A stretch of DNA of 64,000 bases from contig NZ_JACYHB010000001.1 of the NCBI RefSeq assembly GCF_014837295.1, positions 1 through 64,000 of the forward strand. Direction: 5' to 3'. A program made the position numbers and the translations under genes. Origin of the DNA: Cellulosimicrobium arenosum (GTDB lineage Bacteria > Actinomycetota > Actinomycetes > Actinomycetales > Cellulomonadaceae). The notes under the pieces were generated by a model. That model did not search any database. It was not told the DNA's origin and saw only the letters and a list, made by a program, of their open reading frames with translations. Shown piece after piece: positions 47,048-55,751 of the stretch; positions within the stretch are counted from its first letter, which is position 1, and every line of letters starts with the position of its first letter.

Positions 47048-47506
47048 TCAGGCGTCGCCGCGCTCCGCCATCCAGGCGTCGCTCGCGCGCTGCACGTCCG
47101 CCCCGGTCACGTCGTCGGCGACGGTGACGAGGTACCAGCGGTGCCCGAAGGGGCACCGCACCGCTGACTGCCGGAAGCCGGGGAACCAGTCCGCAGGCTC
47201 CGCGAGGCTCGTCGCCCCCGCGCCGAGCGCGCGCGCGTACGCCGCGTCGGTGTCGTCGACCGGGATCGTGAACGACGCGTGCGTCGGCGCGCCGGCCTCC
47301 GGAGCGACCGAGTCCGGCGGGAAGGCCTCGGCGACGGTGAAGGTCGAGCTGCTCGTGCCCGAGCGCAGGCGCAGGTCGGAGTGGATCACGACGTCCCCGG
47401 CCGTGATCGTGTCGATCACCTCGGCGCCGAGCGCCGTCTCGTAGAACGCGATGGCCTCGCGCGCCCCGCTCACCGTGACGTTGGGGTGCAGCGCCGACAT
47501 CTCCAT
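47048..47506 (-). CDS. VOC (glyoxalase/bleomycin resistance-like) family protein
   Basis: A 152-residue protein of two beta-alpha-beta-beta-beta units. It resembles the PhnB-like group: LHPNVTVSGAREAIAFYETAL at the start (quoted in part as NVTVSGAREAIAFYETAL), a central VIHSDLRLRSG, FTIPVDDTDAAYARAL and CPFGHRWYLVT at the end. The usual metal ligands are only partly evident, so catalytic activity is uncertain. GAAGGAGG precedes the ATG. It is divergent from the AraC-type regulator gene by 79 bases, a layout that often means regulation of one by the other. Confidence 0.82.
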   Translation of the reverse strand: MEMSALHPNVTVSGAREAIAFYETALGAEVIDTITAGDVVIHSDLRLRSGTSSSTFTVAEAFPPDSVAPEAGAPTHASFTIPVDDTDAAYARALGAGATSLAEPADWFPGFRQSAVRCPFGHRWYLVTVADDVTGADVQRASDAWMAERGDA

Positions 47507-47585
47507 GGTGTCCTCCTTCGTCCGCCCGGGACCGTCCCCGGTCCGACCAATGCTCGTGTCTGCGGATCGTGGCAGTCTTGGAGGA

Positions 47586-48554
47586 ATGCGACAGGTGTTC
47601 GAGTCGGCGCGCACGCCGCCCGCGACGGGCGCGGCGACGGCGCGCCCCAGCACGTCGACGCGGGGGATCGTCGATCCTGGTGCGGCCGCGCGAGGCTTCG
47701 AGCTCGTGCGGCTCGACCCGTCCCCGGATCTCGCCGACCTCGTGGAGCGGCACTGGGTGGTGCGCTGGGACCTCGCGACCGGAGAGTCGTTCACCCAGGT
47801 GGTCGTGCCGCACCCGACGGCGAACGTGGTCGCCGAGTCGACCGGGTACGCAGCGCACGGGATCCCGGCCGGCCTGTTCACGCGCACCCTGCACGGGTCC
47901 GGCGCGGTGGTCGGGACCAAGCTGCGCCCCGGGGCGTTCCGCGTCCTGCTCGGGTCCGACGACGCCCTGCGGGCGGGCGCGACGATCGACGCGGCGTCGT
48001 TCCTCGGCCCGACGGCGCGGGCGATCGCGGACCGTGCGGTGACGTGCGCGGCCCGGGGGGACGACGCGCGCGCGGTCGCCCTCGTCGAGCCGCTGCTGCG
48101 GGCACGGGCCGAGCGGGTCCGCGACCCGCGTTCGGCTCGCGACCTCGCACGCGTGCAGGACGTGCTGGCCGCGCTCGTCGGCGGCGCGCTCCCGCCGGGC
48201 GCCGGAGTGCGCGACCTCGCGCACGTGGCGGGGATCTCGTCCCGCTCGCTCCAGAGGCTGTTCGCGGCCTGCGTCGGGGTGAGCCCCAAGTGGGTGCTCC
48301 AGCGTCACCGTGTGCACCTGGCCGCAGAGCTGCTCGCGTCGGACCCCGAGCGGGACCTCGCGGCTCTCGCGACCGCTGTCGGCTACTACGACCAGGCGCA
48401 CTTCGGCACCGACTTCGTCCGCGCGACCGGTACGACTCCCGGGTCCTACGCCCGCCGGTGCGCGGCCTCGCGCGAGGAGGGTTTCGCCTCGACCCCGACG
48501 CGGGACGTCGGCCACCGGGCACGGGCGCGGTCGCGGGCGGTCGCGGGCGCATAG
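47586..48554 (+). CDS. AraC-family transcriptional regulator
   Basis: A 322-residue regulator. The N-terminal domain (about 30-190; ERHWVVRWDLATGESFTQVV, quoted in part) resembles the DUF6597 cupin-like module. The C-terminal AraC domain with two helix-turn-helices covers about 210-300: VRDLAHVAGISSRSLQRLF and the second helix region ALATAVGYYDQAHFGTDFVR. It is divergent from the VOC gene and is the best candidate to control it. CAGTCT ends 7 bases before the ATG, compatible with leaderless initiation; a GTG 9 bases later is an alternative given GGAGGA just upstream. Confidence 0.85.
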   Translation: MRQVFESARTPPATGAATARPSTSTRGIVDPGAAARGFELVRLDPSPDLADLVERHWVVRWDLATGESFTQVVVPHPTANVVAESTGYAAHGIPAGLFTRTLHGSGAVVGTKLRPGAFRVLLGSDDALRAGATIDAASFLGPTARAIADRAVTCAARGDDARAVALVEPLLRARAERVRDPRSARDLARVQDVLAALVGGALPPGAGVRDLAHVAGISSRSLQRLFAACVGVSPKWVLQRHRVHLAAELLASDPERDLAALATAVGYYDQAHFGTDFVRATGTTPGSYARRCAASREEGFASTPTRDVGHRARARSRAVAGA

Positions 48555-48557
48555 ACT
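48552..48557 (+). promoter_or_regulatory. dnaG: -10 element of leaderless dnaG transcript
   Basis: TAGACT ends 7 bases before the GTG at 48565, overlapping the stop of the AraC-type gene. Confidence 0.5.
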
Positions 48558-48564
48558 CGCTCTC

Positions 48565-50520
48565 GTGGCTGGCCTGATCCGACGTGAGGACGTGGACGCC
48601 GTCCGTGACCGCGCGCGTATCGACGAGATCGTCTCGGCCCACGTCACGCTCAAGCCGGCCGGTGTCGGCTCGATGAAGGGCCTGTGCCCCTTCCACGACG
48701 AGCGCTCGCCGTCGTTCCACGTCCGGCCCGGCGTGGGGCGTTGGCACTGCTTCGGCTGCGGCGAGGGCGGTGACGTCATCTCGTTCGTGCAGAAGATCGA
48801 CGGGCTCACCTTCACCGATGCCGTCGAGTACCTCGCGGACCGCGTGGGTGTCCAGCTGCGCTACGAGGACTCCGGTTCTGGTGGCCCTCAGCGTCCGCGC
48901 GAGGAGCCCGGCAGGCGTCAGCGACTGCTCGAGGCGCACCGGGTCGCCGCACAGTACTTCTCCGAGCAGCTCATGGCGCCGGGAGCCGCGGCGGCGCGGG
49001 GGTTCCTGGCCGAGCGCAGCTTCGACCGGGCGGACGCCGAGCACTTCGGCGTCGGCTACGCCCCGCAGGGCTGGGACAACCTGCAGCGCCACCTCCAGGG
49101 CCGCGGGTTCACGCAGGCCGAGCTGGTCGCGTCCGGGCTCATGAGCCAGGGTCAGCGCGGCATCTACGACCGGTTCCGAGGTCGTCTCGTCTGGCCCATC
49201 CGCGACGTCACGGGCGAGATCGTGGGGTTCGGCGCGCGCCGCCTCTACGACGACGACCAGGGCCCCAAGTACCTCAACACGCCCGAGACCAGCCTCTACA
49301 AGAAGTCGCACGTCCTGTACGGGATCGACCTCGCCAAGCGCGAGATCGCGAAGACCAAGCGGGTCGTCGTCGTCGAGGGCTACACGGACGTGATGGCCGC
49401 GCACCTGTCGGGCGTGACGACGGCGGTCGCCACGTGCGGCACCGCGTTCGGGTCCGACCACGCGCGGATCGTGCGACGCCTGCTCGGCGACACGACGGCC
49501 GGGGCCGGCAGCCAGCTCGCGTCCGGCGTGTCCGTGGGGGGCGAGGTCATCTTCACGTTCGACGGCGACGCGGCGGGTCAGAAGGCCGCGGTGCGCGCGT
49601 TCGGCGAGGACCAGCGGTTCTACGCCCAGACCTTCGTCGCCGTCGAGAGCAGCGGCATGGACCCGTGCGAGCTGCGCATGGCGCACGGCCCGGGGGGAGT
49701 GCGCGCGCTGGTCGACGGGCGCCAGCCCCTCTTCGAGTTCGTCATCCGCACGACCCTCGCGGAGTTCGACCTCGACACGGCCGAGGGCCGGGTGGGCGCG
49801 CTGCGGGCAGCAGCACCGATCGTCGCCGGCATCCGAGACACCGCGCTGCGGCCGGAGTACGCGCGGATGCTCGCCGGGTGGATCGGGACGGACACCGAGC
49901 GCGTGCGACGCGAGGTCGCCGCCGCGGGCAGGCGCCCGACGGCGGGACCGGGCCGGTCGGCGCGATCGGGCGCCGACGCGTCGCGTCCGGTGCCCGACGA
50001 GGGCGGTGGTGCGGCGTCCGACCCCGCAGTACCCGCCCCTGACCCGCGGGATCCCGTCGCGCGCCGGGAACGCCTCGCTCTGGCGGCGGTGATGCAGTAC
50101 CCGCAGCACGTGCCGACGTCGTTCGACACGCTCGGCGAGGACGCGTTCGCCGTCCCCGCCTGGCAGGCCGTGCACGCGGCGATCCGTGCCGCCGGAGGAG
50201 TCCAGGAGGGAGCGACGACGGCGGACGGTCGCTGGGTGGAGGCCGTCACCGAGCAGGCCGCCGAGCCCGTGCGTGCGCTCGTGACCGAGCTCGCCGTGGC
50301 GCCGCTGCCGGAGGACCGGGAGCACGTCGTCGGGGACTACGTCGCCGGCGTCGTGCGCAGCGTGGTGGACCTCGGCCTGACGCGGCGCATCGCAGACGCC
50401 CGTGGCCGGCTGCAGCGGCTCGACCCGACCGGGGACCCCGCCGTCTACCAGGAGGCGTTCTCCGGGCTGCTGGCTCTGGAGGCCGAACGACGGACCTTGC
50501 GCGAGGCAGGCGTCGCCTGA
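48565..50520 (+). CDS. dnaG: DNA primase
   Basis: Makes RNA primers at the replication fork. In 651 residues the CHC2 zinc-binding domain has Cys41, His44, Cys62 and Cys65 (CPFH and CFGC). The RNA polymerase core contains the TOPRIM motifs VVVEGYTDVMAAH and FDGDAAGQKAA. The C-terminal helicase-binding region (about 500-645) follows a Gly/Arg/Ala-rich linker, as in other actinobacteria. The GTG at 48565 gives AGLIRREDVDAVRDR, the conserved start, and is supported by the -10 element. It is convergent with the MFS gene, only 4 bases away. Confidence 0.95.
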   Translation: MAGLIRREDVDAVRDRARIDEIVSAHVTLKPAGVGSMKGLCPFHDERSPSFHVRPGVGRWHCFGCGEGGDVISFVQKIDGLTFTDAVEYLADRVGVQLRYEDSGSGGPQRPREEPGRRQRLLEAHRVAAQYFSEQLMAPGAAAARGFLAERSFDRADAEHFGVGYAPQGWDNLQRHLQGRGFTQAELVASGLMSQGQRGIYDRFRGRLVWPIRDVTGEIVGFGARRLYDDDQGPKYLNTPETSLYKKSHVLYGIDLAKREIAKTKRVVVVEGYTDVMAAHLSGVTTAVATCGTAFGSDHARIVRRLLGDTTAGAGSQLASGVSVGGEVIFTFDGDAAGQKAAVRAFGEDQRFYAQTFVAVESSGMDPCELRMAHGPGGVRALVDGRQPLFEFVIRTTLAEFDLDTAEGRVGALRAAAPIVAGIRDTALRPEYARMLAGWIGTDTERVRREVAAAGRRPTAGPGRSARSGADASRPVPDEGGGAASDPAVPAPDPRDPVARRERLALAAVMQYPQHVPTSFDTLGEDAFAVPAWQAVHAAIRAAGGVQEGATTADGRWVEAVTEQAAEPVRALVTELAVAPLPEDREHVVGDYVAGVVRSVVDLGLTRRIADARGRLQRLDPTGDPAVYQEAFSGLLALEAERRTLREAGVA

Positions 50521-50524
50521 CGCG

Positions 50525-51991
50525 TCAGCCCGCGCCCGAGCCCGGCTCGGTCGAGGAGAGGCTCGCGGACCGACGCTCGCGGGCCGCCGTACGGTCGGTC
50601 GGCATGAGCGCGGCCAGGACGACGATCGCTGCCGCGCACACCGCGAGCAGTCCGAGGACGAGGTGGATCGCCGACATCAGGCCCGGACCGGACGGCGTCC
50701 CGTCGGTGCCGACCACCGTGCGCGCGTTGACGACGGCCCCGCACACGGCCACGCCGACCGCAGAACCGAGCGAGCGGGCGAACATGTTCGTGCCGGTGAC
50801 GGCGCCTCGCTCCGTGAACGCCGCCGCCGACTGCGCGGCGATGAGCGTGGGGACGGCCGTCATGCCCATGCCGAGGCCGACACCGAAGCACACCGCCGCG
50901 ACGGCGACCAACGGTGACGTCGCGCCGAGCAGGAGCGAGAGCGTCAGCGCGACGAGCACCAGCGACGAACCGACGACGGCGGTGAGGCGGAACCCGACCC
51001 GGAGGTACACGCGGCCGGCGTTGGTGGCAGAGAGCGGCCACCCGACCATCATCGCCGCGAGCGTGAAGCCTGCGAGGAGGGGGCCGACGCCGAGCACGGC
51101 CTGCGCGTAGACGGGGACGTACGTGGAGAGGCCGAGCACGATCGTCCCGACGAGGAGCGAGATGGCCGTGGAGACGCCGACGACGCGTCGGCGCAGGATC
51201 GTGAGGTCGATGATCGGGTGCTCCGAGCGGCGCGCGTGCACGACGAAGGCGACGAAGAGGCACGCGGCGGCGGCGAGCACGCCGACCGAGGCCGGGGACC
51301 ACCACGCCCAGCCGGTGCCGCCCTCGAGCAGGCCCAGGAGGAGCAGCACGCTCGCGCCGCTGAGCAGGACGGCACCGAGGTAGTCGATCGGCTCGCGCCT
51401 GCCTTCGTGCCGCGTCTCGTGGTACCGGCGCACGATGATCCAGGTCGCGAGCACGCACAGCGGCACGTTGACGAAGAAGATCCACCGCCAGCTGACGAAC
51501 TCCGAGAAGACCCCGCCCAGCGTGGGACCGACGACCGACGAGATCGCCCAGACCGACGCGAGGTAGCCCTGCGTCTTCGCGCGCTCCTCGAGCGAGTAGA
51601 TGTCGGCCGCGATCGTGAGCGAGACGGGCATGACCGCACCGGCACCGAGGCCCTGCAGCACCCGGCCGGCGACGAGGGCGGGCATGGACCACGCCGCGCC
51701 GCACAGGACGGAGCCGACGAAGAACAGTCCGACGCCCGCGAGCATGAGGCGCTTCCGGCCCAGGATGTCGGCGAGCCGGCCGAAGACCGGTGTCCCGACG
51801 GCCTGGGCGAGCAGATAGCTGGAGAACAGCCAGGGAAGCTGCTCGAACCCACCGAGCTGGCGCGCGATGGTCGCGGACGCCGTCGCGATGATCGTCGCGT
51901 CCAGTGCGACGAGAGCGGTGGACAGCATGAGCGCGAGGAGGATCGGACCACGCTCAGAGCGCAGGCCGACCCCGGACGGGTTCGAGGGCAC
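50525..51991 (-). CDS. MFS transporter, DHA2 (EmrB/QacA) family
   Basis: A 488-residue drug-exporter-type protein with about fourteen helices. Key motifs are LVALDATIIATASATIARQLGG in helix 1 (quoted as LDATIIATASATIARQLGG), GRLADILGRKRLMLAG (motif A), and VWAISSVVGPTLGGVFSE (motif C, antiporter signature). I chose the GTG at 51991 because an ATG at 52039 would sit directly against the hairpin that terminates tRNA-Asn. No ribosome binding site supports either. Substrate unknown. Confidence 0.85.
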   Translation of the reverse strand: MPSNPSGVGLRSERGPILLALMLSTALVALDATIIATASATIARQLGGFEQLPWLFSSYLLAQAVGTPVFGRLADILGRKRLMLAGVGLFFVGSVLCGAAWSMPALVAGRVLQGLGAGAVMPVSLTIAADIYSLEERAKTQGYLASVWAISSVVGPTLGGVFSEFVSWRWIFFVNVPLCVLATWIIVRRYHETRHEGRREPIDYLGAVLLSGASVLLLLGLLEGGTGWAWWSPASVGVLAAAACLFVAFVVHARRSEHPIIDLTILRRRVVGVSTAISLLVGTIVLGLSTYVPVYAQAVLGVGPLLAGFTLAAMMVGWPLSATNAGRVYLRVGFRLTAVVGSSLVLVALTLSLLLGATSPLVAVAAVCFGVGLGMGMTAVPTLIAAQSAAAFTERGAVTGTNMFARSLGSAVGVAVCGAVVNARTVVGTDGTPSGPGLMSAIHLVLGLLAVCAAAIVVLAALMPTDRTAARERRSASLSSTEPGSGAG

Positions 51992-52039
51992 GCAGGTGAA
52001 AGCCCGTGGCTGCCGTCTCGTATTCCCGTGGGAACGCAT

Positions 52040-52074
52040 CAGCCCCCGGCCTGTCGTGACAGGTCCGGGGGCTG
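52040..52074 (-). terminator. terminator after tRNA-Asn
   Basis: A long stem formed by CAGCCCCCGGCCTGTC (52040-52055) and GACAGGTCCGGGGGCTG (52058-52074), with one bulge and a 2-base loop (in practice about 6), lies 10 bases downstream of the tRNA on its strand. Confidence 0.7.
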
Positions 52075-52083
52075 ATCGCTGGG

Positions 52084-52156
<73 letters not shown>

Positions 52157-52160
52157 TCGT

Positions 52161-52177
52161 CCACGGATGCACCGTGG
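52161..52177. repeat. perfect inverted repeat upstream of tRNA-Asn
   Basis: CCACGG-ATGCA-CCGTGG lies between the tRNA 5' end and the terminator of the upstream gene. It may be a second termination hairpin or part of the tRNA leader. Confidence 0.5.
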
Positions 52178-52185
52178 CGGCCGGA

Positions 52186-52207
52186 GAAAACTCTAGCAGG
52201 CCTAGAG
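52186..52207 (-). terminator. intrinsic terminator with U-run
   Basis: On the minus strand CTCTAG-GCCTG-CTAGAG is followed by TTTTC. The stop codon TAG of the hypothetical gene lies inside the left arm. This is one of very few classical hairpin-plus-U terminators in the window. Confidence 0.75.
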
Positions 52208-52717
52208 GGGTAGGCCGGACGCGGACCGCACCCGGCTCTCTGCCGCATCGACGCGCGCGGTCACCTCGGGGTCGGTCAGGTCGACGCCCAGGTCCGCGAC
52301 GACCTGCGAGAACAGCCGGCCCGAGCCGTCGCGGCGCACGGCGACGCGCGCGGTCCGTCCTGCGGTGAGCGTCACCGTCTCCGACAGGACGACCGACGAC
52401 TGGACCCGCTCGCGCAGCACCTGGGCCAGTGCGCTGCGTCCCTCGTCCGCGAGGCGCAGGGCCAGCGGCGGCGACCCGTCGACCCAGGTGACGGTGATCG
52501 TCGACGTCTCGGGGTCCCAGGACGCCCGGTCGACGTCGGACCAGGGTCGCGCCCAGGCGTGGGAGCCGTCGGCGTCGCAGGTCGCGAGCGTCGTTCGCGT
52601 CGCCGCCGCCCAGGACCCGTCGGCGAGCCCGGCCGCCGCGAGCACACGGTCACCGGGCTCGCGGACCACCGCTCGGCGGACGTCTGGTGGTAGAGGAGTA
52701 CGTCGGAACGAGGGCAC
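52202..52717 (-). CDS. hypothetical protein, conserved-looking
   Basis: I do not recognise a named family. The 171 residues are soluble, with a repeated beta-strand pattern in the first half (DRVLAAAGLADGSWAAATR, TLATCDADGSHAWARPWSDV, RASWDPETSTITVTWVDGS) and a helix-rich end. Similar short proteins next to tRNA genes occur in many actinobacteria, often with PH-like pattern, but this is impression only. The GTG at 52717 has TACCGT ending 6 bases upstream. The stop codon is embedded in its own terminator hairpin, so the gene end is well defined. Confidence 0.65.
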   Translation of the reverse strand: MPSFRRTPLPPDVRRAVVREPGDRVLAAAGLADGSWAAATRTTLATCDADGSHAWARPWSDVDRASWDPETSTITVTWVDGSPPLALRLADEGRSALAQVLRERVQSSVVLSETVTLTAGRTARVAVRRDGSGRLFSQVVADLGVDLTDPEVTARVDAAESRVRSASGLPL

Positions 52718-52723
52718 GGAACC

Positions 52724-52729
52724 ACGGTA
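52724..52729 (-). promoter_or_regulatory. -10 element of leaderless hypothetical gene
   Basis: TACCGT on the minus strand ends 6 bases before the GTG at 52717. Confidence 0.5.
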
Positions 52730-52841
52730 GCCGCTGCCGACGGCAGCTCCGGCTCCAGCACGTGCGCAGGGAACGTTCCGGGGGGACGGCGGAGGAGCTC
52801 CTGCCCGACGGCGGTGCCGGTGGGGGAGGTACCGCGAGCGG

Positions 52842-52847
52842 TATGCT
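52842..52847 (+). promoter_or_regulatory. -10 element of tRNA-Met
   Basis: TATGCT lies 8 bases before the mature tRNA 5' end at 52856, so the transcript would have almost no 5' leader. Confidence 0.45.
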
Positions 52848-52855
52848 CGCGGCGC

Positions 52856-52929
52856 GCCCCGTTAGCTCAGCTGGTCAGAGCAGGAGACTCATAATCTCTC
52901 GGTCGCGGGTTCAAGTCCTGCACGGGGCA
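52856..52929 (+). tRNA. tRNA-Met (CAT)
   Basis: Acceptor GCCCCGT pairs with ACGGGGC, discriminator A. D-arm GCTCAGCTGGTCAGAGC, anticodon loop CTCATAA with CAT, and TpsiC arm GCGGGTTCAAGTCCTGC (one mismatch) are present. The first acceptor pair G-C excludes an initiator. It is elongator Met, or less likely a CAT tRNA modified to Ile2. Confidence 0.92.
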
Positions 52930-52996
52930 CCGAGCGCACCTCAGCGCACCTTCCTGCCACGTCTCGTCCTGTGGCCCCAGCTGTCGTGCTCCGGAG

Positions 52997-54235
52997 CTAC
53001 CCGACCTGTGCGGGCTGCTCGGGTGCTGGCCGACCCGCGTGACCGGACGGGTCCGGCGTGACCGCCGTGCGGGGCCCTCCCGCCGACCTGTCGCGTCGAT
53101 CGGCCTCGTCGAGGTCGCGTTCGACCGCGCGTCGCAACCGCGGCCCGAGAGGGCGTTCGACGTAGCGGTTCACCAGGTAGGCCAGTGCCACCATGGTCAC
53201 GGTCACGAGGATGAACGTGACCGTCGCGGTGAGGTGCGGGTGGAGGATCTCGATCATCCAGCGGCCCCACGACGAGTGCAGCAGGTACAGCGGGTACGTG
53301 ACGGCGCCGAGGACGGTCAGCCACTTCCAGGAGATCCTGTTGAGCGGCGTCAGTGCGAGCAGCGCGACGACTGCGAAGCACACGACGATCGCGGTCCAGT
53401 ACGTCGAGGGGCTGAGCGTGATGTCCGTGCTGTTCGCGATCCGCAGGGACTGGATCCGGCCGGAGTACGCGCCGGCGAGGGCGACGTTCATGGCGAGCAC
53501 CATCCACAGCACCGGTGACCCCCTGTCCCGGACCAGGAGGCACAGCACCATGCCGCCGGCGAAGAGCGGAGCGTCGGCGGCGATGAGCACCGTCGAGAGG
53601 ATCTGTGGCCCGTGCTCGACCGACAGTGCGCCCGCCACCGGCCACAGCGTCGCGAAGGCGACGAGACGGTTGCGGGTCATGCCGCCCAGGGCGAGCAGCA
53701 CGGCGATGAGCACGTAGAACCGCAGCTCCGTCCACAACGTCCAGTAGACCGACTCGACGTCGGAGAAGCCGAGCGCGCGCTGCACCATCGTGAGGTTCAT
53801 CGCCGCCTCGGGGAGGTCGATCTGCTTTCGCCCGGGTGAGACGAGGGCGAAGAGCACGACGCCGAGGATCACGGACACCCAGTACGCCGGGAAGAGCCGG
53901 CCGATCCGCGATGCCGTGAAGGAGCGCACGCCGCGGCCCTGGGCAGACATGAGGATGACGAACCCGCTGACGATGAAGAACAGCTGCACGCCGAACGAGC
54001 CGAACACTGCCCAGCGCTGGGTGTCGGGGAACACCTCGTCGGTGCGCTGCCCCCACGCGTGGTGGTTGAGCGCCGCGTAGTGGTACAGCAGCACCCCGAA
54101 GGCGGCGACGAAGCGCAGGCCGTCGAGCGCCGCGAGCCGCGGTCGGGCCGGGTCGTTGCGTGTGCCGCTGGTGCTCGGGGCCGCCGGGGTGCTCGGCACC
54201 GAGGCAGGCGTCGGAGATGCCGTCGTCTCAGTCAT
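52997..54235 (-). CDS. acyltransferase family 3 (OafA-like) membrane protein
   Basis: A 412-residue protein with about ten membrane helices. The N-terminal signature RLAALDGLRFVAAFGVLLYH (about 33-52) carries the catalytic-site region of the family, and SFGVQLFFIVSGFVILMSAQ and YWTLWTELRFYVLI follow. YPLYLLHSSWGRWM near the C terminus is also typical. These enzymes move acyl groups to extracytoplasmic sugars of polysaccharides, glycolipids or antibiotics; the acceptor is unknown. Head (1-30) and tail (375-412) are disordered. The ATG at 54235 follows a TGATAACG-like AT-rich stretch that may hold the promoter; tandem repeats lie just beyond. Confidence 0.88.
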   Translation of the reverse strand: MTETTASPTPASVPSTPAAPSTSGTRNDPARPRLAALDGLRFVAAFGVLLYHYAALNHHAWGQRTDEVFPDTQRWAVFGSFGVQLFFIVSGFVILMSAQGRGVRSFTASRIGRLFPAYWVSVILGVVLFALVSPGRKQIDLPEAAMNLTMVQRALGFSDVESVYWTLWTELRFYVLIAVLLALGGMTRNRLVAFATLWPVAGALSVEHGPQILSTVLIAADAPLFAGGMVLCLLVRDRGSPVLWMVLAMNVALAGAYSGRIQSLRIANSTDITLSPSTYWTAIVVCFAVVALLALTPLNRISWKWLTVLGAVTYPLYLLHSSWGRWMIEILHPHLTATVTFILVTVTMVALAYLVNRYVERPLGPRLRRAVERDLDEADRRDRSAGGPRTAVTPDPSGHAGRPAPEQPAQVG

Positions 54236-54270
54236 CGCGACTGACGTTATCAAATCGTGATGTGCGCGGC

Positions 54271-54318
54271 GTGACGTCACGACGAAGGTGCGACGTGAAG
54301 TCACGACGAAGGTGCGAG
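54271..54318. repeat. two tandem 24-bp repeats in a divergent promoter region
   Basis: Units at 54271-54294 and 54295-54318 share GTGA(C/A)GTCACGACGAAGG followed by TGCGA, differing at one inner position and the last base. The first holds the palindrome GTGACGTCAC. They lie between the divergent acyltransferase and DUF1206 genes and could bind a regulator. Confidence 0.85.
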
Positions 54319-54403
54319 AGGCCGTGCGGCCTGCCAGAGTGTGCGGGCCGGAATGCCCGGCGGCGCGTAGGGGCGACGTGCAGGTCGAACGAAGGAGGAA
54401 TCC

Positions 54404-55210
54404 GTGGCAACGAAAGCGGGCACTGCGGGCAAGGCAGCCGCTCAGGACGCGCGAGGGAGCAAGACTCTCGAGATGCTCGCGCGAGCGGGGTACGCGGTCA
54501 GCGGGTTGCTCCACCTGCTCGTCGGCTTCCTCGCCGTCCAGGTCGCGACGGGCTCGGCGTCGAGCTCGGAGGCCGATCAGTCCGGCGCCCTCTCCGAGGT
54601 GGCGCAGACGCCTGGCGGGGTGGTCGTCCTGTGGTTCGCCGTCGTCGCGTTCGTCGCGCTCGGCGTCTGGCAGGTGCTGGTCGCGGCATCCGGGACGCTC
54701 GAGACGTCCGACCGGCTGAAGTCGGCCGGCAAGGCCGTGCTCTACGTCGCGCTCGCTTTCCTCTCGCTGCAGTTCGCGATGGGCTCCGGCAGCAGCTCCG
54801 GCAAGGAGGAGAGCTTCACCGCGTCGATCATGAGCAACCCGGCCGGGCAGGTGCTGGTCGGGGCCGTGGGCGTCGGCATCGTGGTGAGCGGGATCTACCA
54901 CGTGGTGAAGGGCTGGCGGAAGAAGTTCCTCGAGGACCTGCGGGGCAACGCGCGCGGTCAGCTCGGGAGCGCCGTCGTCGTCCTCGGGCGCGTGGGCTAC
55001 ATCGCGAAGGGCGTGGCCCTCGGCGTGCTCGGCGGGCTGTTCGTGACCGCCGCGCTGCAGTCGGACCCGGAGAAGGCTGGTGGGCTGGACGACGCGTTCG
55101 GCACCATCGCCTCGCAGCCCTTCGGTCCCTTCCTGCTCGGCGCCGTCGGGGTGGGCTTCGCCGCGTACGGTCTGTACTCCTTCGCGCGGGCCCGCTACGC
55201 CCGCATGTAG
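54404..55210 (+). CDS. DUF1206 membrane protein
   Basis: A 268-residue protein with three repeats of a two-helix DUF1206 unit, each beginning with a G-Y/K-x-x-x-G pattern: ARAGYAVSGLLHLLVGFLAV, SAGKAVLYVALAFLSLQFAM and GRVGYIAKGVALGVLGGLFV. That makes six membrane helices. The family is frequent in actinobacteria and cyanobacteria, without known function. The GTG at 54404 has GAAGGAGG 5 bases upstream, one of the best ribosome binding sites in the window. A basic Ala-rich head precedes the first helix. Confidence 0.88.
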   Translation: MATKAGTAGKAAAQDARGSKTLEMLARAGYAVSGLLHLLVGFLAVQVATGSASSSEADQSGALSEVAQTPGGVVVLWFAVVAFVALGVWQVLVAASGTLETSDRLKSAGKAVLYVALAFLSLQFAMGSGSSSGKEESFTASIMSNPAGQVLVGAVGVGIVVSGIYHVVKGWRKKFLEDLRGNARGQLGSAVVVLGRVGYIAKGVALGVLGGLFVTAALQSDPEKAGGLDDAFGTIASQPFGPFLLGAVGVGFAAYGLYSFARARYARM

Positions 55211-55253
55211 CCCCGGGGATCCGCCGGTGTGCGGTGGTCGGGACGGCCCGTGA

Positions 55254-55259
55254 AATGAT
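55254..55259 (+). promoter_or_regulatory. def: -10 element of leaderless def transcript
   Basis: AATGAT ends 6 bases before the ATG at 55266. Confidence 0.4.
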
Positions 55260-55265
55260 GTGGCC

Positions 55266-55751
55266 ATGGCGATGAGAGAGATCCGCACCATCCCCGACCC
55301 CGTGCTCCGGACCCCTTGCGACGAGATCACCACGATCGACGACCGCGTGCGGTCCCTGGTCGCCGACCTCGTCGAGACCGTGGACCACGAGGGCCGCGCA
55401 GGTCTCGCCGCCAACCAGATCGGTGTGAACCTCAGGGCCTTCTCGTGGAACATCGAGGACGAGATCGGCTATGTCCTCAACCCGCGGATCGTCGAGCTGT
55501 CGGAGGACTTCCAGGACGGCGACGAGGGCTGCCTGTCGGTGCCGAACCTCTGGTACCCGACGCGCCGCGCCTGGTACGCGCGCGTCGTCGGCACCGATCT
55601 CGACGGGAACGAGGTGGTCGTCGAGGGCACCGAGCTCATGGCCCGGTGCCTGCAGCACGAGTGCGACCACCTCGACGGGTTGCTGTACCTCGACAGGCTC
55701 GACCGCGCCGTCCGCAAGAAGGCGATGCGTGCGCTGCGCGAGCAGCTCTGA
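55266..55751 (+). CDS. def: peptide deformylase
   Basis: Removes the N-formyl group from new proteins. In 161 residues the three motifs are GLAANQIG (46-53), EGCLS with metal ligand Cys89, and HECDH with His131, Glu132 and His135. The N terminus [16 protein letters not shown] is typical. This is one of the shorter actinobacterial forms. The ATG at 55266 is chosen by the leaderless spacing; GTG 55260 and ATG 55272 are alternatives. It stands alone. A CATGAT hexamer at about 55819 may belong to the next gene. Confidence 0.94.
   Translation: MAMREIRTIPDPVLRTPCDEITTIDDRVRSLVADLVETVDHEGRAGLAANQIGVNLRAFSWNIEDEIGYVLNPRIVELSEDFQDGDEGCLSVPNLWYPTRRAWYARVVGTDLDGNEVVVEGTELMARCLQHECDHLDGLLYLDRLDRAVRKKAMRALREQL

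Noticed and set aside
43482-48815. A minus-strand open frame of more than 1700 codons
   Set aside because: It lies antisense to malG, the GH13 gene, dgt, the AraC-type regulator and dnaG, and its translation is Arg/Val/His/Asp-rich with no motifs. Such frames arise in high-GC genes.
52039-52041. ATG at 52039 as start of the MFS gene
   Set aside because: It abuts the hairpin that terminates tRNA-Asn on the same strand, so an mRNA starting there would lack room for a promoter; the GTG at 51991 is preferred though unproven.
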